This document shows, one piece after another, positions 45,563-53,795 of a stretch of 64,000 nucleotides of DNA. Location of the stretch: positions 88,564 to 152,563 of the forward strand of contig CAXBLA010000005.1 of NCBI GenBank assembly GCA_963976625.1, given 5' to 3'. Under the pieces are notes generated by a model. The model was not told the DNA's origin, did no database searches, and worked only from the letters and a program-made list of their open reading frames with translations. Made by a program: the position numbers and the translations under genes. The first letter of the stretch is position 1. Each line of letters starts with the position of its first letter. This DNA comes from UBA1924 sp963976625. Lineage in GTDB: Bacteria > Planctomycetota > Phycisphaerae > Phycisphaerales > UBA1924.

Positions 45563-46724
45563 GCGGAAGATCGGGGTGAATCACCCGCCGTATGTCATCG
45601 CCGAGATTGGTGTGAACCACGACGGCGAGGTTGCCCGCGCGCTCGAACTGACCGATGCCGCGGCTGACGCGGGCGCGGACGCGGTGAAGCTGCAGTTCTT
45701 TGAGACCGATCGCTTGATGAGCAAAGCCGCCAAGCTTGCGGCCTACCAGAAGAACGCCGGCGAGACCGATCCGATCGAGATGCTCAAGCGATTAGAGCTG
45801 GCCATCGACGAGATGGCGTTGATCGTCGATCGTGCGCACGAGCGGGGCATCCACGCGATCGTGACGGTGTTTAGCACGGAGCTGGTGGAGACCGCCGAGA
45901 CCCTGGCGTGGGATGCGTACAAGACGGCGAGCCCGGACATTGTGAACTGGCCGTTGCTTGAGGCGTTGATGGCGACGGGGAAGCCGATGATTGTGAGCAC
46001 GGGGGCCAGTGAGCTTGATGAGGTGGTGCGGGCGGTTGGGTGGCTTGCTGACGCGAAGGATCGTTTGGCGGTGTTGCAGTGTGTGAGTTCTTACCCGGCT
46101 CCTGAGACAGCATCAGGTGGGATACTCGCAATCGCAGACGCAACCGGTCTGCCTACTGGATTCAGTGATCATCAGCTCGCTACCCGGCATGCAAATATAC
46201 CCGTGGCGGCAGGTGCATGTATTCTTGAAAAGCATGTGACTGACGATCGGACAAGGAAGGGGCCTGATCACCAAGCATCCATTTTGGTTGGTCAGCTACC
46301 TAAATACATCCAGAGTGCACGGCGGGGTGTGCAAGGTAGGGCGTGGGTTACATATCTGAAGGATCAGAATTCTGAGACGATTGAAGTCGCTGCAGCAAAA
46401 AGATGGGCCAGAGAAGTAGAATTCCCTGAAGCCGAAGATCGATTTCTTGGGTGGCAAGTTGCTCAGATTGAATCAATGAAAGAGGTTCTTGATTGCGAAC
46501 GAGATGTTCGGGAAGTCGCTCGCCAATCCGTTGTGAGCATGAAAGCGATACCTGTAGGCACAGTCATCACCCGCGAGATGCTCACGATCAAACGCCCCGG
46601 CACCGGGATATTGGCGTACGAGATCGATACAGTCGTTGGCCGAATCGCCACGCGTGCGATTGAGGCGGATGTACCGATTGTGCAAGAGGATCTTGAATGT
46701 CTGAGCAGCTCAAAAAAATCATGA
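45549..46724 (+). CDS. N-acetylneuraminate (nonulosonate) synthase NeuB-like
   Basis: The 391-residue enzyme condenses PEP with an N-acetyl-mannosamine-type sugar. It starts with YVIAEIGVNHDGEVARAL, has KLQFFETDRLM, KTASPDIVNWPLLEAL and IVSTGASELDEV in the barrel and ends in a SAF (antifreeze-like) domain, IPVGTVITREMLTIKRPGTGI. ATG at 45549. The middle of the gene (about 46110-46560) uses visibly more A/T, including AGA and AGG Arg codons that are rare in neighbours, suggesting a recombined patch. Overlaps neuC by 28 bases. It could be a legionaminate or pseudaminate synthase. Confidence 0.9.
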   Translation: MQIGERKIGVNHPPYVIAEIGVNHDGEVARALELTDAAADAGADAVKLQFFETDRLMSKAAKLAAYQKNAGETDPIEMLKRLELAIDEMALIVDRAHERGIHAIVTVFSTELVETAETLAWDAYKTASPDIVNWPLLEALMATGKPMIVSTGASELDEVVRAVGWLADAKDRLAVLQCVSSYPAPETASGGILAIADATGLPTGFSDHQLATRHANIPVAAGACILEKHVTDDRTRKGPDHQASILVGQLPKYIQSARRGVQGRAWVTYLKDQNSETIEVAAAKRWAREVEFPEAEDRFLGWQVAQIESMKEVLDCERDVREVARQSVVSMKAIPVGTVITREMLTIKRPGTGILAYEIDTVVGRIATRAIEADVPIVQEDLECLSSSKKS

Positions 46725-47830
46725 TCGTCACCGGGACCCGCGCGGAGTTCGGGCTCTTAAGACCGGTCATGTACGCGGTGCATGGGCAGGACAACTGCGA
46801 GCTGCGCGTGGTCGTCGCGGGTTCGCACTTGGTGCAGCCGGCGGTGACTTTTCGCGAAGTGAAAGCGGAGTTTGGGATCGCGGACTCGATCCCGATGCAG
46901 ACGGCCGGAAAGGTCGGGCGGTTGGCCGATGTTGAGTCGCTGGGCAAGGGCATCTCGCGGTTCGGGCGATCGTTGGAGATGAACGATCCGGATTGTGTGG
47001 TGGTGCTTGGGGATCGGATCGAGGCTTTCGCCGCGGCTTCGGCAGCGAGCATCGGCGGGTATCCGCTGGTGCATATTCATGGCGGCGACCGGGCCGAGGG
47101 CGTGGCGGACGAGGCGATGCGCCACGCGATCACCAAGCTCGCGAACCTGCATTTCCCCGCGACCCAAACGAGCGCGGACCGGATCATCCAGATGGGCGAA
47201 GACCCGTCGCGTGTGCATGTGGTTGGTTCGTCGGCGGCCGATGGGCTCGACGAAATACCCAGTATGGGCGATGCGGCGTACAGCGAGCTCGGCTCACCCG
47301 AGGTCGTCATGCTGATGCACCCGATCGGGCGCGAGGATGAACAAGAACAACGCGCGATCGAGCAGGTGTTCAAGGCCTTCGAGGATAAACGGCTGCTGGT
47401 GCTGCATCCGAATCTGGACCCCGGACGACGCGGGATCATGAACGCGATCGAGTCGGCACCGATCGATGTGCTCGTATATCCGCAGCTCGTTCGCGGGCAG
47501 TTCGTGGGCTTGCTCAAGAGGGTAGCTGATGGCGGCGGTGCGCTGGTGGGCAACTCGTCGGCCGGGCTGATCGAATGCAGCGTGATCAGGTGCCCGAGCG
47601 TGGATATCGGCGATCGTCAGTCCGGGCGCGAGCGGTGCGACGGGTGGACGGCACATTGCGATGAAGACTCAGCTTCAATTCGCAAGGCGTTCGATCAGAT
47701 CACAGACGATCAGGCTCAGCGGGGATCGCATCCCTTCGGCGATGGGCACACGGGCGAGCGGATCGCCGAAATCTTGGCGCAGACCGCGTTCGATGCCCCG
47801 GGGTTTGTCCGCAAGCAGAACGCCTTCTGA
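46697..47830 (+). CDS. UDP-N-acetylglucosamine 2-epimerase, hydrolysing (NeuC-like)
   Basis: NeuC converts UDP-GlcNAc to ManNAc and UDP, supplying NeuB. The 377-residue product has the GT-B-like epimerase landmarks VTGTRAEFGLLRPVM, HIHGGDRAEGVADEAMRHAITKLA, LHPNLDPGRRGI and GNSSAGLIECSVIRCPSVDIGDRQSGR. The last is typical of the hydrolysing NeuC/LegG group rather than WecB. Start at 46697 lies inside neuB, so translation is coupled. With NeuC, NeuB and NeuA together, Neu5Ac or a close relative can be made from UDP-GlcNAc without further genes; legionaminate would need more steps not seen here. Confidence 0.88.
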   Translation: MSEQLKKIMIVTGTRAEFGLLRPVMYAVHGQDNCELRVVVAGSHLVQPAVTFREVKAEFGIADSIPMQTAGKVGRLADVESLGKGISRFGRSLEMNDPDCVVVLGDRIEAFAAASAASIGGYPLVHIHGGDRAEGVADEAMRHAITKLANLHFPATQTSADRIIQMGEDPSRVHVVGSSAADGLDEIPSMGDAAYSELGSPEVVMLMHPIGREDEQEQRAIEQVFKAFEDKRLLVLHPNLDPGRRGIMNAIESAPIDVLVYPQLVRGQFVGLLKRVADGGGALVGNSSAGLIECSVIRCPSVDIGDRQSGRERCDGWTAHCDEDSASIRKAFDQITDDQAQRGSHPFGDGHTGERIAEILAQTAFDAPGFVRKQNAF

Positions 47831-47855
47831 GCCCGATTCTGAGCTCATTCTTTTT
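47828..47855 (+). terminator. Weak terminator-like hairpin after the glycosylation operon
   Basis: TGAGC (47828-47832) pairs with GCTCA (47843-47847) and is followed by TTCTTTTT. The 5-bp stem is short, so this is only a candidate. It overlaps the neuC stop codon. Confidence 0.3.
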
Positions 47856-48052
47856 GATCCAGTTGAACGAACCCGTCTCTGGCAGCATTGCGGAGGTCCG
47901 GTCGTGTTATCGGGACTTGCTCGTACTTTCTGTGCGCGGCTCTGGTGCTCATCAACCCGTTTCTGTCCGGATTGTGTGACCATCACGAAAGTTGCTGGCC
48001 GCTGGCGCCGATGTCAGGGCGTACACAGAATCCACACTCGGGAGCGTAATGA

Positions 48053-48928
48053 ATGTCTACTACTCAGGAACAGCGTGAAACATCCGTCGCCGGTGCACTC
48101 AAAGAGATCTCGCATATCGCGACGCTCCCAGAAGTCACGCTCAAAATCATCGAGCTCGTCGAGGACCCGTCGAGCTCGGCTCAGGACCTCCACGAGGTGA
48201 TCAGCAACGACCCGGCGTTGTGCTCACGCATCCTCAAGGTCGTCAACTCATCGTTCTACGGCTTGCCCGGTCAGATCGCTTCGATCAACCGGGCGATCGT
48301 GATGCTGGGGCTCAACGCGGTCAAGAACATCGCGATCGCTGCATCGCTGGCCAAGCTCTTCCGCGGCGGCGAGCTCACCCCGTTCTTTAGCGCTAAAGAA
48401 CTCTGGGACCACTCCAACGCGGTCGCGATCGCGTGCAAGATGATCTCTGATCGTCTCGGGCTCGGGCTCGGCGACGAGGCATACCTCGCGGGCCTGATCC
48501 ACGACATCGGGATCATGGTCGAGATGCAGTACGATCGCACCAACCTGATCGACGCGCTCGATCGTTGTAATGCAGATAGCTCGGGCACGCCGACGGTTTC
48601 ATTGCTCGATACCGAGGAAGAAATCTTCGGTGCCAACCATCAGGACTTCGGCAAGGGGCTCTGCGAGAAGTGGAAGTTCCCGGCACCGTTCGTGGCGGCC
48701 GCGGGTTTCCATCACAACCCGACCGAGGCACCAAGCGAGACCAAAAAGATCGTGTACATCGTGCACGCCGCGGACATCATCGCTTCGATGATCGACGGCG
48801 GGTTCAAGCTGGATAACCCGACGCTTGAAATCCACAAGGAAGTCGTTGATGATCTCAAGCTGACCGACGCGATGATCACCGATCTGGTGACCAAGCTGGT
48901 CGAAGAGATCAACGCCGCAACCGACTAA
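48053..48928 (+). CDS. HDOD-domain signalling protein
   Basis: The 291-residue protein is essentially one HDOD domain: IATLPEVTLKIIELVEDPSSSAQDL and DPALCSRILKVVNSSFYGLPGQIASINRAIVMLGLNAVKNI are its hallmark. HDOD domains are helical relatives of HD phosphohydrolases and often act in stress or second-messenger control. Unlike many members it still has HD-like residues (WDHSNAVA, and LIHDIG with His-Asp), so some catalysis is possible. No extra domain is present. ATG at 48053. A terminator follows. Confidence 0.87.
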   Translation: MSTTQEQRETSVAGALKEISHIATLPEVTLKIIELVEDPSSSAQDLHEVISNDPALCSRILKVVNSSFYGLPGQIASINRAIVMLGLNAVKNIAIAASLAKLFRGGELTPFFSAKELWDHSNAVAIACKMISDRLGLGLGDEAYLAGLIHDIGIMVEMQYDRTNLIDALDRCNADSSGTPTVSLLDTEEEIFGANHQDFGKGLCEKWKFPAPFVAAAGFHHNPTEAPSETKKIVYIVHAADIIASMIDGGFKLDNPTLEIHKEVVDDLKLTDAMITDLVTKLVEEINAATD

Positions 48929-48959
48929 ACAAAACACACATGCTCGGAGAGCGCATCGG

Positions 48960-48992
48960 CCGATTGTTCTTCGCGGACAATCGGTCGTTTTT
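48960..48992 (+). terminator. Terminator after the HDOD gene
   Basis: CCGATTGT (48960-48967) pairs with ACAATCGG (48977-48984) and is followed by TCGTTTTT. It lies between two convergent genes and its downstream edge touches the surE stop codon. Confidence 0.8.
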
Positions 48993-49809
48993 ATTGAACG
49001 CGATCGTTCCAGAACTGCATGCGGGCGTAATGAGTCATGTCGAACGATAACGGCGTGACGGTGATCTTCCCCTCGAGCAAGAGCGGTACATCGGTGCCTT
49101 CGTCTGCGCCATAAAAATCCAGCCCGCTGCCCGAGGCCCAGAAGTACCGATCGCCGTGGGGCGAGGAGCGCTCGTCGTAGCGGTCGATCATGGCGTGGGT
49201 ATTCATCGGACAGACCACCACTTCAGCGTCCTCAACGAGTCGACCTGTCGCGGGGATATTGATCGAGAGCATCTCATGGGCGCTGGGCAATCCACCCGCG
49301 ATGAGCTGGTCGATGACGCGACGCGCCACGCGGGCGGCGAAGTCGTAATCCGGGTTCGGGCGATCGGTATCAAGCTCGCGATCGAGATGCAGCGAAACAG
49401 CAATGGCCGGGACACCCAAGAAGGCGGCTTCGATCGCGGCGGCCACCGTGCCCGAGTAGAGCACATTGATCCCGCAGTTGGCTCCGGCGTTCATGCCCGA
49501 CACAACAAGATCAGGGCGCGAGCCTTGGCCGTGGGCTTCTGGATAGAGGTTGGTCAGCGCGAGCTTGGTGCAGTCCGCGGGTCGCCCATCGACAGCCGTC
49601 CCGGGATGCCCGTTGATCTTGGTTGGCCTGGTCATCAACGGCGAGTGGTAGGTGATCCCGTGCGAGGTTGCGGACTGAGCCGTGAGCGGGGCGACGGTGA
49701 AGACCTCGCCCAATGCATCAGGATGGTGGTCGGACCCAACGAGCTGGGCGTGGAGTGCTTCGATGCCCGGAGCATCGATGCCGTCGTCGTTGGTGAGGAG
49801 AATGTTCAT
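48991..49809 (-). CDS. surE: 5'/3'-nucleotidase SurE
   Basis: SurE removes phosphate from nucleoside monophosphates and is tied to stationary-phase survival. The product opens with NILLTNDDGIDAPGI (metal-binding DD), then SATSHGITY, and DLVVSGMNAGANCGINVLYSGTVAAAIEA, the complete SurE active-site set. Length (272) fits. ATG at 49809; an in-frame TTG two codons upstream is less likely. It is followed on the same strand by nothing closer than the HDOD terminator. Confidence 0.94.
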   Translation of the reverse strand: MNILLTNDDGIDAPGIEALHAQLVGSDHHPDALGEVFTVAPLTAQSATSHGITYHSPLMTRPTKINGHPGTAVDGRPADCTKLALTNLYPEAHGQGSRPDLVVSGMNAGANCGINVLYSGTVAAAIEAAFLGVPAIAVSLHLDRELDTDRPNPDYDFAARVARRVIDQLIAGGLPSAHEMLSINIPATGRLVEDAEVVVCPMNTHAMIDRYDERSSPHGDRYFWASGSGLDFYGADEGTDVPLLLEGKITVTPLSFDMTHYARMQFWNDRVQ

Positions 49810-49860
49810 GCACAAGCGTAGGTCGCAGCGTACATGGATGCCGATCTTGTAATCGAGGGA

Positions 49861-50604
49861 TTAGATCCCGCGTTTGGTCGGGTTGATGACCATGTTGTCG
49901 CGTCCGCAGATCAGCACATCGGCGATCTCGATCGCTTCTTTGAAGCTCTCCTGGGCGGCTGCTCGATCGGCGCATGTGGGCAGGACCTTGCCCTGGTCGA
50001 TGTGCTCGCTAGTGGGGATGGCGTCGCCGCAGATGAGCGTGGTGCGTGCGGGCTCGCTGATGATCAAGCCGCACATGCCGGCGGAAAAACCGGGGAGCGG
50101 GAAGAGATCGACCTCATCGATAATCGAATCGGGCGCAGCGGCGCATCGCGAAAGAATCGCGATGTCGTGCTGGAGCACCTCGAACATCGTCCGTTGGTCT
50201 TGCTCGAAGGCTTCGCCGGCTTGCTCGGCGAGTTCTCTCGTGTCGGCCAGGCGCGCAAGCGATTGGGCGATGGGGATGCCGACGGTTTCGCGTTCCTTCT
50301 CGCTGATCAGCCATTTCGCTTTGGTGAAGAGCTCGATCCCGCCCCGGCATTCCGGGTGGAAACTCGTCAAGAAGACATGCGTGATCTCGTCGGGGGAGAT
50401 CCCGGCGCGTTCGCCGAGCCGGGCCTTGAGCGCGGGGGCGGGCAGGCCCGGGTCAACGATGATCTTGGCATCGCCCGACTGGATCAGCGTGGTGGTCGCG
50501 TGCCCGGTGCGCACCGGGTGACGCTCATCCCACAGCGGGTGGGCGGCCAGCGTGCCGATCGAGAGGATGCGGATATTGATGCCCTTGGGCGTGCTCTTTG
50601 ACAT
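49861..50604 (-). CDS. Metallo-beta-lactamase-fold protein with altered metal motif
   Basis: The 247-residue protein has the overall order of a metallo-beta-lactamase-fold hydrolase: a first strand pair (ATTTLIQSGDAKIIVDPGLP), then FLTSFHPECRGG at about 79-89, then LICGDAIPTSEH and a C-terminal CGRDNMV. The second element should be THxHxDH, but here it is T-S-F-H-P-E-C: the first and third His and the Asp are replaced, so one His remains. Metal binding must be reduced or different. Substrate unknown. It is 50 bases ahead of surE on the same strand and may be cotranscribed. Confidence 0.72.
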   Translation of the reverse strand: MSKSTPKGINIRILSIGTLAAHPLWDERHPVRTGHATTTLIQSGDAKIIVDPGLPAPALKARLGERAGISPDEITHVFLTSFHPECRGGIELFTKAKWLISEKERETVGIPIAQSLARLADTRELAEQAGEAFEQDQRTMFEVLQHDIAILSRCAAAPDSIIDEVDLFPLPGFSAGMCGLIISEPARTTLICGDAIPTSEHIDQGKVLPTCADRAAAQESFKEAIEIADVLICGRDNMVINPTKRGI

Positions 50605-50645
50605 GCAGCAAGGATAGGCGAGCGGGGCGAATCCCAGAGGCGAAT

Positions 50646-51986
50646 TTAACTGGTTTCGCCGATGATCATCGCGGCCCCGACCGTGTTGTTGGTCTGCTCG
50701 TCGACGACGATAAAGCTGCCCGTCGCCCGGCACTGGCGGTAGGGATCAAAGAACAACGGCTTGGTTGTCCGCAGCGAGACCCGCCCGATCTCGTTGAGCC
50801 CCAAAGACTCAACGCTCTCGTCGCGGTGCAGGGTCTCGATGTCCATGCGGTAGTGCAGGGATTTGATGATGCAGCGGACCTCGTTGGAGGTATGGCGGAT
50901 GGTGTACTTCTTGCCCGGCTTCATCGGGGTGTCAGTCATCCAGACGAGCATCGCGTCGATGTCCTGCCCGGAGATCGGTTTGTTGTTGGGTCGGCAGAGC
51001 ATGTCGCCGCGGGAGATGTCGATGTCGTCTTCGAGCTGGATCGACACACTCTGAGGCGGCGTGGCGTACCGCTGCTCAACCCCGCCGATATCGATCGACT
51101 TGATCTTCGATTCCATTCCCGATGGCAGCGCGACGACCTCGTCGCCGACTTGGAACACGCCCGAGGCGACCTGGCCGCCATATCCACGGTAGTCGTGGTA
51201 CTCGTCGGACTGCGGACGCACGACCCACTGCACCGGGAAGCGCGGATCGATCATGTCGCGATCGCCGGCGATGTGCACCGACTCAAGGTGATGCAGCAGC
51301 GACGGGCCCTGGAACCAGTCCATGTTCTTGGAGCGGTTGACGACATTGTCGCCGGTGAGTGCTGAGAGCGGGATAAAGGTAATGTCGTTGATCTCGAACC
51401 GGGCGGCGAACTGCTCGAAGTCTTCCCGGATCTTGTTGTACGCGTCCTCTGACCAATCGACCAGGTCCATCTTGTTGACGCACACGACCAGGTGCGGGAT
51501 GCGGAGCAATGAAGTAATGAACGAGTGTCGGCGGGTTTGTTCGATCACGCCGTGGCGTGCGTCGATGAGGATCAGCGCGAGGTTGGCCGTCGACGCGCCG
51601 GTCACCATGTTGCGGGTGTACTGCACATGGCCCGGACAGTCGGCGATGATGAACTTGCGCTTGGGTGTGGCGAAGTAGCGGTACGCGACATCGATCGTGA
51701 TGCCCTGCTCGCGCTCGGCGCGAAGACCGTCGGTCAGCAGCGCCAGGTTCATGCGCTCGTCGCCCCGGCTCATCGATGCGGACTCTGCGGCTTCGAGCTG
51801 GTCCTCGAAGATCGATTTGGAATCGTAGAGCAGGCGTCCGATGAGCGTGGACTTGCCGTCGTCGACGGAGCCGCAGGTCAGGAAGCGGAGCAGGTCCATG
51901 TCGAGGTACGCGTCGGTCGAGAAATCCATGCCCGTGTTGGCGTTTGGATCGGCCGAGAAATCGGTTGATGGCGGATGGTCACTCAT
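50646..51986 (-). CDS. cysN: Sulfate adenylyltransferase subunit 1 (GTPase)
   Basis: CysN is the regulatory GTPase of bacterial ATP sulfurylase and forms a complex with CysD. The 446-residue product has the elongation-factor-like G motifs: G1 GSVDDGKSTLIGRLLYD, G2 region EQGITIDVAYRYF, G3 DCPGHVQYT and G4 NKMDLVDW, then two beta-barrel domains. It lacks the fused APS-kinase domain seen in CysNC, which matches a separate cysC here. The gene starts 3 bases after the cysD stop, so the two are cotranscribed. Confidence 0.95.
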   Translation of the reverse strand: MSDHPPSTDFSADPNANTGMDFSTDAYLDMDLLRFLTCGSVDDGKSTLIGRLLYDSKSIFEDQLEAAESASMSRGDERMNLALLTDGLRAEREQGITIDVAYRYFATPKRKFIIADCPGHVQYTRNMVTGASTANLALILIDARHGVIEQTRRHSFITSLLRIPHLVVCVNKMDLVDWSEDAYNKIREDFEQFAARFEINDITFIPLSALTGDNVVNRSKNMDWFQGPSLLHHLESVHIAGDRDMIDPRFPVQWVVRPQSDEYHDYRGYGGQVASGVFQVGDEVVALPSGMESKIKSIDIGGVEQRYATPPQSVSIQLEDDIDISRGDMLCRPNNKPISGQDIDAMLVWMTDTPMKPGKKYTIRHTSNEVRCIIKSLHYRMDIETLHRDESVESLGLNEIGRVSLRTTKPLFFDPYRQCRATGSFIVVDEQTNNTVGAAMIIGETS

Positions 51987-51989
51987 GTG

Positions 51990-52901
51990 CTAGAAGTACC
52001 CTTCCTTCTTGCGGTCTTCCATCGCGGCTTCGCTGTTCTTATCGTCCATGCGTGCGCCGCGCTCCGACGCACGAGCCGCGGCGACCTCCGCGACGATCTC
52101 TTCAAGATTGCTCGCGGGCGAATCCGTCGCGGCCGTGCAGCTCATATCGCCCACGGTGCGGAACCGGACAGTGCGCTTGGTCACGCTTTCGCCCTCGCGC
52201 GGGCCGAACGGATCGTCGCCCACGGGCACGAGCTGTCCTCGGCGTTCGACGACCTCGCGCTCGTGCGAGAAGTACAGATCGGGGATCTCGATCTGCTCGA
52301 GCATGATGTACTGCCAGACATCCATCTCGGTCCAGTTCGAGATCGGGAACACGCGGATGTTCTCGCCCATCTGGTGACGCCCGTTGTACAGGTTCCAGAG
52401 CTCGGGGCGTTGGTTCTTGGGGTCCCACTGCCCGAAGTCGTCGCGGAAGGAGAAGATGCGTTCTTTGGCGCGGGCTTTTTCTTCGTCGCGCCGAGCGCCG
52501 CCGAAGAGCGCATCGAACTCGTATTTCTCGATCGCGTCGAGCAGCGTTGGGATCTGGGCGCGGTTGCGCGACGGGAACGGCCCGGCGTCCTCGACCGCGT
52601 CGCCGCGATCGATCAGGTCCTGCACCTTATGGACGATCAGGCGTTCGCCGATGTCCTCGACGAGTTGATCGCGGAAGGCGAGCGCTTCGGGGAAGTTGTG
52701 CCCGGTGTCGATGTGCAGGAGCGGGAAGGGGAACTTGGCCGGGCGGAAGGCTTTTTGGGCAAGGCGCACCATGACGATCGAGTCTTTGCCGCCCGAGAAC
52801 ATCAACGCGGGCTTCTCGAACTGGGCGGCCACCTCACGCATGATGTGGATCGCCTCGGCTTCGAGCGCTTTGAGATGGGTCAGGCGGTAGTGTGCGTTCA
52901 T
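51990..52901 (-). CDS. cysD: Sulfate adenylyltransferase subunit 2
   Basis: CysD is the PP-loop subunit that makes APS from ATP and sulfate. The 303-residue product has the PP-loop MFSGGKDSIVMVRLAQKAF, LLHIDTGHNFPEALAFRD, DALFGGARRDEEKARAKERI and FPISNWTEMDVWQYIM, all in the expected order. It heads the cysD-cysN operon, and a long structured-looking leader precedes it. Together with CysN, CysC and the nucleotidase further along, it supplies PAPS. Confidence 0.96.
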   Translation of the reverse strand: MNAHYRLTHLKALEAEAIHIMREVAAQFEKPALMFSGGKDSIVMVRLAQKAFRPAKFPFPLLHIDTGHNFPEALAFRDQLVEDIGERLIVHKVQDLIDRGDAVEDAGPFPSRNRAQIPTLLDAIEKYEFDALFGGARRDEEKARAKERIFSFRDDFGQWDPKNQRPELWNLYNGRHQMGENIRVFPISNWTEMDVWQYIMLEQIEIPDLYFSHEREVVERRGQLVPVGDDPFGPREGESVTKRTVRFRTVGDMSCTAATDSPASNLEEIVAEVAAARASERGARMDDKNSEAAMEDRKKEGYF

Positions 52902-53039
52902 GGTGTGGGCCGGGGTGCTCTTGAAACAGGCTTGTTATCGGTCGTTTAGCGGCGACTGTCGGTATGGTTCCTATCGACCGATCCGCTCGAAAGAACGAGC
53001 GATTTGGTGCGATCGGGCCCATGATTGAGCAGAAGTATA
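52902..53039 (-). promoter_or_regulatory. Structured leader and -10 element of cysDN
   Basis: A reverse-strand TATACT (53039-53034) could be the -10 of cysDN. The transcript would run about 125 bases to the cysD ATG and contains two hairpins: CGCTCG/CGAGCG (52984-52989 with 52996-53001) and ATCGGTCG/CGACCGAT (52937-52944 with 52975-52982). No T-run follows, so this is not a classic terminator. A sulfur-responsive RNA is conceivable but no known class was recognised. Confidence 0.35.
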
Positions 53040-53147
53040 GACCAAAATCCGTGTGGCTCTGGGTGAAAATCAGGCCGGTGCATTGATATGCCGATATTGT
53101 TGGGCATTGGTCGCGTCTGTGCGATCGAATCGAGCATGGAGCCAACG

Positions 53148-53792
53148 ATGACGAAGCCGAAACCTGAGCAGACATCATCGAATACATCGACCAACATCGT
53201 CTGGCACGATGGCGATGTATCTCGGAAAGACCGCGCTAAAATGCTCGGCCATCGCGGCTGCACGCTCTGGCTCACCGGGCTCTCGGGTTCTGGCAAATCA
53301 ACCGTCGGCGTCGCGCTCGAGAAAGCCCTCGCCGATCGCGGCGTGCTCTCCTATCGACTCGACGGCGACAACATCCGACACGGGCTCAACGCGAACCTTG
53401 GGTTCTCGGCCGACGATCGCCAAGAGAACATCCGAAGAGTCGGCGAGGTCGCCCGATTGATGGCCGACGCGGGGCTCGTGACGATATCGAGTTTTATCTC
53501 GCCCTACCAGGCTGATCGTGATCGCGTCCGCCAGATCCACGCGGATGCGGGCATCGAGTTCATCGAGGCCTTCATCAATACCCCGATCGAGATCTGCGAG
53601 CAGCGCGACCCCAAGGGGCTCTACAAAAAAGCCCGATCCGGAGAGATCAAGGGCTTCACCGGGATCGACGACCCGTACGAATCACCGACGAATCCAGAAA
53701 TCGTCGTGAACACCGGTGAGCTTGATGTCGCTGAATCTGTGGATCTGTTAATTCGTGACCTTGCCGAGCGTGGACTTATTCCCAAAGAGTGA
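53148..53792 (+). CDS. cysC: Adenylylsulfate kinase
   Basis: CysC phosphorylates APS to PAPS, the universal sulfate donor. The 214-residue product has Walker A GLSGSGKSTVG, LDGDNIRHGLNANLGFS (APS-binding), ISSFISPYQADRDRVR and DPKGLYKKARSGEIKGFTGIDDPYE, all standard. GGAG lies 6 bases before the ATG at 53148, preferred over 53136. It is divergent from cysDN and convergent with the adenylation-acyltransferase gene, whose stop is 3 bases away. Confidence 0.95.
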   Translation: MTKPKPEQTSSNTSTNIVWHDGDVSRKDRAKMLGHRGCTLWLTGLSGSGKSTVGVALEKALADRGVLSYRLDGDNIRHGLNANLGFSADDRQENIRRVGEVARLMADAGLVTISSFISPYQADRDRVRQIHADAGIEFIEAFINTPIEICEQRDPKGLYKKARSGEIKGFTGIDDPYESPTNPEIVVNTGELDVAESVDLLIRDLAERGLIPKE

Positions 53793-53795
53793 GCA

